64,000 nt of DNA from Agelas oroides (lineage: Eukaryota; Porifera; Demospongiae; Agelasida; Agelasidae), in the NCBI GenBank assembly GCA_949130485.1, contig OX422199.1:7040402-7104401 (forward strand). The letters run 5' to 3'. Below the pieces are notes generated by a model. It did no database searches and had not been told where the DNA came from. It saw only the letters and a list, made by a program, of their open reading frames with translations. The position numbers and the translations under genes were made by a program. Positions 62,601-64,000 of this stretch are shown here, piece by piece; within the stretch, counting starts at the first letter, position 1, and each line of letters opens with the position of its first letter.

Positions 62601-63738
62601 TGCTGCCAAAACTCAGTTAATCTGTTTTCTTTCTTCTCAGGTCACCTTCTCGAATTCTCTGACACTGTTACCCACCTTGGTCACGTTTTACACTGTTCGC
62701 TTGATGACAGTGATGACATCAAGAGAGCCACACTTGAAATGTGTAAAAAAGCCAATATTATCCTAAGTACCTTTTCTTCGTGTGATCCGCATGTCAAGAC
62801 GGTCCTCTTTAACTCACACTGCTTGTCGTTGTATGGTGGTGCTCTCTGGGACATTACTTGCAGACAGCTTACTTCCTTGGAGGTTGCCTTCAATAATATT
62901 CTCAGGCGAATTTGGAGGGTCCCAAGAAACTGCCACACTCGAATTCTGCATAAAATTGCACATCTTGATAGTGTTCTCAATCGACTTATACGTTTATCTG
63001 ACCGTTTTTCAAGAAAGACCTGCGAGTCGAATTCATATTTGCTTCATGACTCCTTTACCCTATTCAACACCAATGTGTTTACTCCAGTTGGCAGCAATCG
63101 CTACTGTGCTCACAAATATGTGAAATTGTACTTTGAGGAAGACCTTATTTGTGCTGACTTTGCAAGATACCTGCGCATCAGTGACTCCAGTGTAAGAGAT
63201 TTGGACATTGAGTCAATGATACAAATTATTTGTTGTAACTAATTATCTTCACTTAATTATTTTAGTGTCTTCCTTTACCTTTACTTCTACCCTCCTGTAC
63301 ACCTAAATTTGGTGTGTTTATCGAAAATTATTATTATTATTATTATTATTATTATTGACCCAATACCATCTAGCAATAACAGTTTCCCACACTTGTTGAT
63401 AAACCAATGTTATTTTGACAGTGGAGGTTGATATTGTGTTGATTGACAATCTGGGAGTTGATACTCCCACTAACCAATATGCACTCAGATTGGATGTCCG
63501 CTTGCCTGTGTAGTACGTTACATTATTCTGTGTTGCATCGGTCCTTTAACATGCGCATCTTGGGGTGTAAATACGTCCACAAGTATAAAGCTAAAATATA
63601 CGTATGCGCACATACTGTCTTACCCGGGCTGTCCTCAACGGTGCAGTCCCCAGAATAGAAATTGCCATAAGCAGGACCGGGAGCGAGAAACAAGACGAAG
63701 TTCCAGAGGAGAGAAAACGCTACCAGTTGCCTCGACAT
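49585..63738 (-). CDS. Gene C: multi-EGF single-pass receptor-like protein (12 exons)
   Basis: Exons 63624-63738, 57635-57795, 56671-56893, 55444-55566, 54418-54540, 54209-54331, 53599-53718, 53316-53438, 52643-52765, 51755-51866, 50836-50866, 49585-50406; 2199 nt, exactly 733 codons. The architecture is that of gene B: signal peptide, six-Cys module, six EGF domains, transmembrane helix, juxtamembrane micro-exon and a 273-residue tail with one copy of the unit that is repeated in gene B. A frameshifted seventh EGF exon remains at 54638-54707. The first intron (5.8 kb) was enlarged by two MITEs and an antisense LINE. B and C share intron blocks, so they come from a segmental duplication. The role is inferred only from architecture. 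Confidence 0.86.
50523..50574 (+). repeat. (C)n(CA)n low-complexity run
   Basis: About 30 C followed by CACACA, in the gene C intron upstream of the tail exon. A run like this is easily misassembled. Confidence 0.9.
50836..50866 (-). CDS. Gene C exon 11: juxtamembrane micro-exon
   Basis: 31-nt exon, phase 2 to 0, encoding (M)[10 protein letters not shown], with GCAG acceptor and GTAAGT donor. Confidence 0.83.
51055..51130 (+). mobile_element. SINE-like fragment
   Basis: AAAGCCAGCAGGGTTTGATT with TCCC is the B-box block, followed by TCTATTTCATCTCATACCA, the family tail. It lies in the gene C intron between exons 10 and 11. Confidence 0.5.
51755..51866 (-). CDS. Gene C exon 10: transmembrane helix
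   Basis: 112-nt exon, phase 1 to 2; [20 protein letters not shown] and on to VVY, then NITRRQDRT. The donor is AAT|GTATGT. Confidence 0.86.
52562..52612. mobile_element. MITE, TAGCCTCG family, very short remnant
   Basis: TAGCGTCATTCCCAGGGCCT is followed closely by GGACCTGGGAACGAGGCTA; almost no interior is left. It sits 30 bp from gene C exon 9. Confidence 0.6.
52643..52765 (-). CDS. Gene C exon 9: EGF domain 6 (membrane-proximal)
   Basis: 123-nt phase 1-1 exon; [18 protein letters not shown] ... [18 protein letters not shown]. Gene B has only a decayed remnant in this position (31922-31986). Confidence 0.87.
53316..53438 (-). CDS. Gene C exon 8: calcium-binding EGF domain 5
   Basis: 123-nt phase 1-1 exon; [17 protein letters not shown] ... 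[18 protein letters not shown]. It is the counterpart of gene B exon 9. Confidence 0.87.
53599..53718 (-). CDS. Gene C exon 7: calcium-binding EGF domain 4
   Basis: 120-nt phase 1-1 exon; [16 protein letters not shown] ... [18 protein letters not shown]. It is the counterpart of gene B exon 8. Confidence 0.87.
54209..54331 (-). CDS. Gene C exon 6: EGF domain 3
   Basis: 123-nt phase 1-1 exon; [18 protein letters not shown] ... [18 protein letters not shown]. The intron to exon 5 is 86 nt. Confidence 0.88.
54418..54540 (-). CDS. Gene C exon 5: EGF domain 2
   Basis: 123-nt phase 1-1 exon; [18 protein letters not shown] ... [18 protein letters not shown]. It lies just downstream of the decayed copy at 54638-54707. 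Confidence 0.88.
54638..54707 (-). pseudogene. Decayed EGF exon in gene C
   Basis: It keeps [10 protein letters not shown] and a good TG|GTAAGA donor, but one G is missing from the usual ACAGGGTACC, which shifts the frame into a stop, and the IDEC half is absent. It lies upstream of intact exon 5 and is evidently a dead unit of the NGGC-type EGF array. Confidence 0.7.
55444..55566 (-). CDS. Gene C exon 4: EGF domain 1
   Basis: 123-nt phase 1-1 exon; [18 protein letters not shown] ... [18 protein letters not shown]. Confidence 0.88.
56571..56655 (+). repeat. (CT)n/(GT)n microsatellite
   Basis: CTCTCT followed by GTGTGT, placed 15 bp past the donor of gene C exon 3, the same place as the (TG)n of gene B. 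Confidence 0.9.
56671..56893 (-). CDS. Gene C exon 3: N-terminal six-Cys module, second half
   Basis: 223-nt phase 0-1 exon: [20 protein letters not shown] ... TNCTFYLCY ... [13 protein letters not shown] microsatellite follows the donor, as in gene B. Confidence 0.88.
56980..57172. mobile_element. MITE, same family, left end missing (copy 5)
   Basis: It begins inside the element at AATAGAAGCCCATAGTCCGG and ends GCCGCCAGTTCTTATGCACT. It lies in the gene C intron between exons 2 and 3. Confidence 0.7.
57635..57795 (-). CDS. Gene C exon 2: N-terminal six-Cys module, first half
   Basis: 161-nt phase 1-0 exon: [20 protein letters not shown] ... [13 protein letters not shown]. The donor is GTGAGT. 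Confidence 0.88.
58245..58639. mobile_element. MITE, AGGCCACTACAAATTGGATA ends
   Basis: The left end AGGCCACTACAAATTGGATA and right end TATCCAATTTGTAGTGGCCT are inverse complements over 20 bp. The interior carries GGGCGGGCAGG and GCGGGCGGTGGACGGG. It lies in gene C intron 1. Confidence 0.75.
59159..59275. repeat. GC-rich imperfect palindrome
   Basis: The words GTGAGAGTCTGG, GCGAGACTAGTCTGGAG and CCAGACTCTCAC occur in both orientations, giving a strong hairpin. It is probably a short foldback element in gene C intron 1. Confidence 0.55.
59341..59602. mobile_element. MITE, TACCGTATGGCGG ends
   Basis: The left end TACCGTATGGCGGTTTTTAT has a degenerate inverse partner TCTCCATACCGTA at the right, where it meets the next element. 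The interior has CGCGGCAAG words of the same superfamily. Confidence 0.55.
59597..60130. mobile_element. MITE, TACCGTATAGCCGG ends
   Basis: The ends TACCGTATAGCCGGTTAATT and AATTAACCGGCTATACGGTA are perfect inverse complements. It abuts a MITE on the left and the LINE on the right, in gene C intron 1. Confidence 0.75.
60140..60345 (+). pseudogene. LINE ORF1, C-terminal fragment
   Basis: An open frame reads [20 protein letters not shown] and on into an Arg/Ser-rich end ([19 protein letters not shown]), stopping at TGA 60343-60345. The stop overlaps the ATG of the next ORF as ATGA. Basic, Ser-rich C termini are usual for nucleic-acid-binding ORF1 proteins. The 5' part is missing. Confidence 0.6.
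60342..61223 (+). pseudogene. LINE ORF2, AP endonuclease part
   Basis: The frame starts at ATG 60342 and shows the order expected for an APE endonuclease: [19 protein letters not shown] (catalytic Glu), [20 protein letters not shown] and FSDHVPVFF (catalytic His). The frame stops at 61223, after a shift near 61200, while the reverse transcriptase continues in another frame. In intact elements this part nicks the target DNA. Confidence 0.85.
61204..62766 (+). pseudogene. LINE ORF2, reverse transcriptase part
   Basis: RT motifs in order: [68 protein letters not shown] and [12 protein letters not shown] with the catalytic YADD at 62500-62511. After about 62640 the frame turns to unrelated sequence and stops; the true continuation lies in the frame of 62739-63242. 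The catalytic residues are intact, so only the frameshifts show it is dead. Confidence 0.9.
62640..63242 (+). pseudogene. LINE ORF2, C-terminal region
   Basis: It continues the RT protein in a third frame with [30 protein letters not shown] and [18 protein letters not shown], the region after RT typical of CR1/jockey-like elements. The stop is at 63240-63242. A single small indel near 62640 explains the split from the preceding part. Confidence 0.8.
63327..63356 (+). repeat. (ATT)n tail of the LINE
   Basis: Ten ATT units directly after the LINE 3' region, a common 3' end for CR1/L2/RTE-like elements. Confidence 0.85.
63624..63738 (-). CDS. Gene C exon 1: signal peptide
   Basis: ATG at 63738; leader [20 protein letters not shown], then [18 protein letters not shown]. 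It ends in phase 1 at G|GTAAGA. It differs at only a few positions from gene B exon 1. Confidence 0.88.
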
Positions 63739-64000
63739 GATTGCAACTGCACTGGACTACCTTTGTGTGCCAGAGTATATAACTGCACACCAACAACGGA
63801 AACGCACATTACACAAGAACGTCCGGTTCATGTACTCGACGTACCCCTCCGACTATACGTCAGCCTGCGGGCGGGACTCAGCTAACCACATGATCCATGT
63901 TTAGACAGTTCTCTACTGCAAGAGATATATCGCGCGATGCTACTCACCTAGATGTCAGGTTTCTCTGGGCCTGTAACAACAGAATCCATGCTATTTCTTG
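63739..64000. other. Gene C 5' flank
   Basis: The first 100 bp resemble the gene B 5' flank; the rest to the window edge shows nothing recognisable. Confidence 0.6.
63776..63783 (-). promoter_or_regulatory. TATA-like element of gene C
   Basis: On the minus strand GTTATATA, about 40 bp before the ATG. Both flanks also share a block with ACGTCCGG further upstream. Confidence 0.35.

Larger units (their letters stand above)
60131..63357 (+). mobile_element. Non-LTR retrotransposon (APE-type LINE), 5' truncated, frameshifted
   Basis: It contains the end of ORF1, an endonuclease region, a reverse transcriptase and a C-terminal region, closing with an (ATT)n tail at about 63327-63356. It lies antisense in intron 1 of gene C, immediately beside a MITE that ends at 60130. 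At least two frameshifts (about 61200 and about 62640) separate parts that belong to one ORF2, so this copy is not expected to be active. Gene order and APE endonuclease place it among jockey/CR1/L2-like LINEs; I cannot name the clade. Confidence 0.9.

Overview
The window is animal nuclear DNA: many short phase-matched exons on one strand, AT-rich introns packed with small DNA transposons, SINE-like pieces and one LINE, and long microsatellites. The smallest introns are 68 bases. The gene type (many EGF exons plus a tyrosine-rich tail) and the dense miniature transposons suggest an early-branching metazoan, most plausibly a sponge. That is inference, because no species marker is present.

All host genes I can support lie on the minus strand: three tandem paralogues, called A, B and C here. 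I assembled each by hand from splice sites: gene A (103-23802, 16 exons, 864 aa), gene B (26366-47643, 12 exons, 1101 aa) and gene C (49585-63738, 12 exons, 732 aa). Each assembled CDS is an exact multiple of three, every junction is phase-consistent, and B and C have the same exon plan. Each encodes a type I membrane protein: signal peptide, an unrecognised N-terminal module with six conserved cysteines, calcium-binding EGF repeats (10 in A, 6 in B, 6 in C), one transmembrane helix, a short juxtamembrane exon, and one large terminal exon for a Ser/Thr/Tyr-rich cytoplasmic tail. B and C tails carry a PPSY (WW-binding type) motif and repeated Gly-Tyr motifs; B's tail has grown by internal repetition. 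Nothing resembles a kinase, so these look like adhesion or receptor proteins whose tails recruit partners.

Layout: 1-23.8 kb gene A; 23.8-26.4 kb intergenic, a degenerate tandem repeat; 26.4-47.6 kb gene B, with a 4-copy tandem array of a 191-bp EGF exon-intron unit (35.6-36.3 kb) and a 666-bp near-perfect foldback (31.0-31.7 kb); 47.6-49.6 kb intergenic; 49.6-63.7 kb gene C, whose first intron holds a pair of abutting MITEs and an antisense APE-type LINE (60.1-63.4 kb) broken by frameshifts. A second, older LINE fragment lies in gene B. Introns between equivalent exons of B and C are recognisably homologous, so these two arose by segmental duplication; A is more diverged.

The rest is mobile DNA: at least five MITE families with distinct terminal inverted repeats, one with clean 9-bp target duplications, and two elements whose interiors have expanded into minisatellites. 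No tRNA, rRNA or CRISPR is supported.
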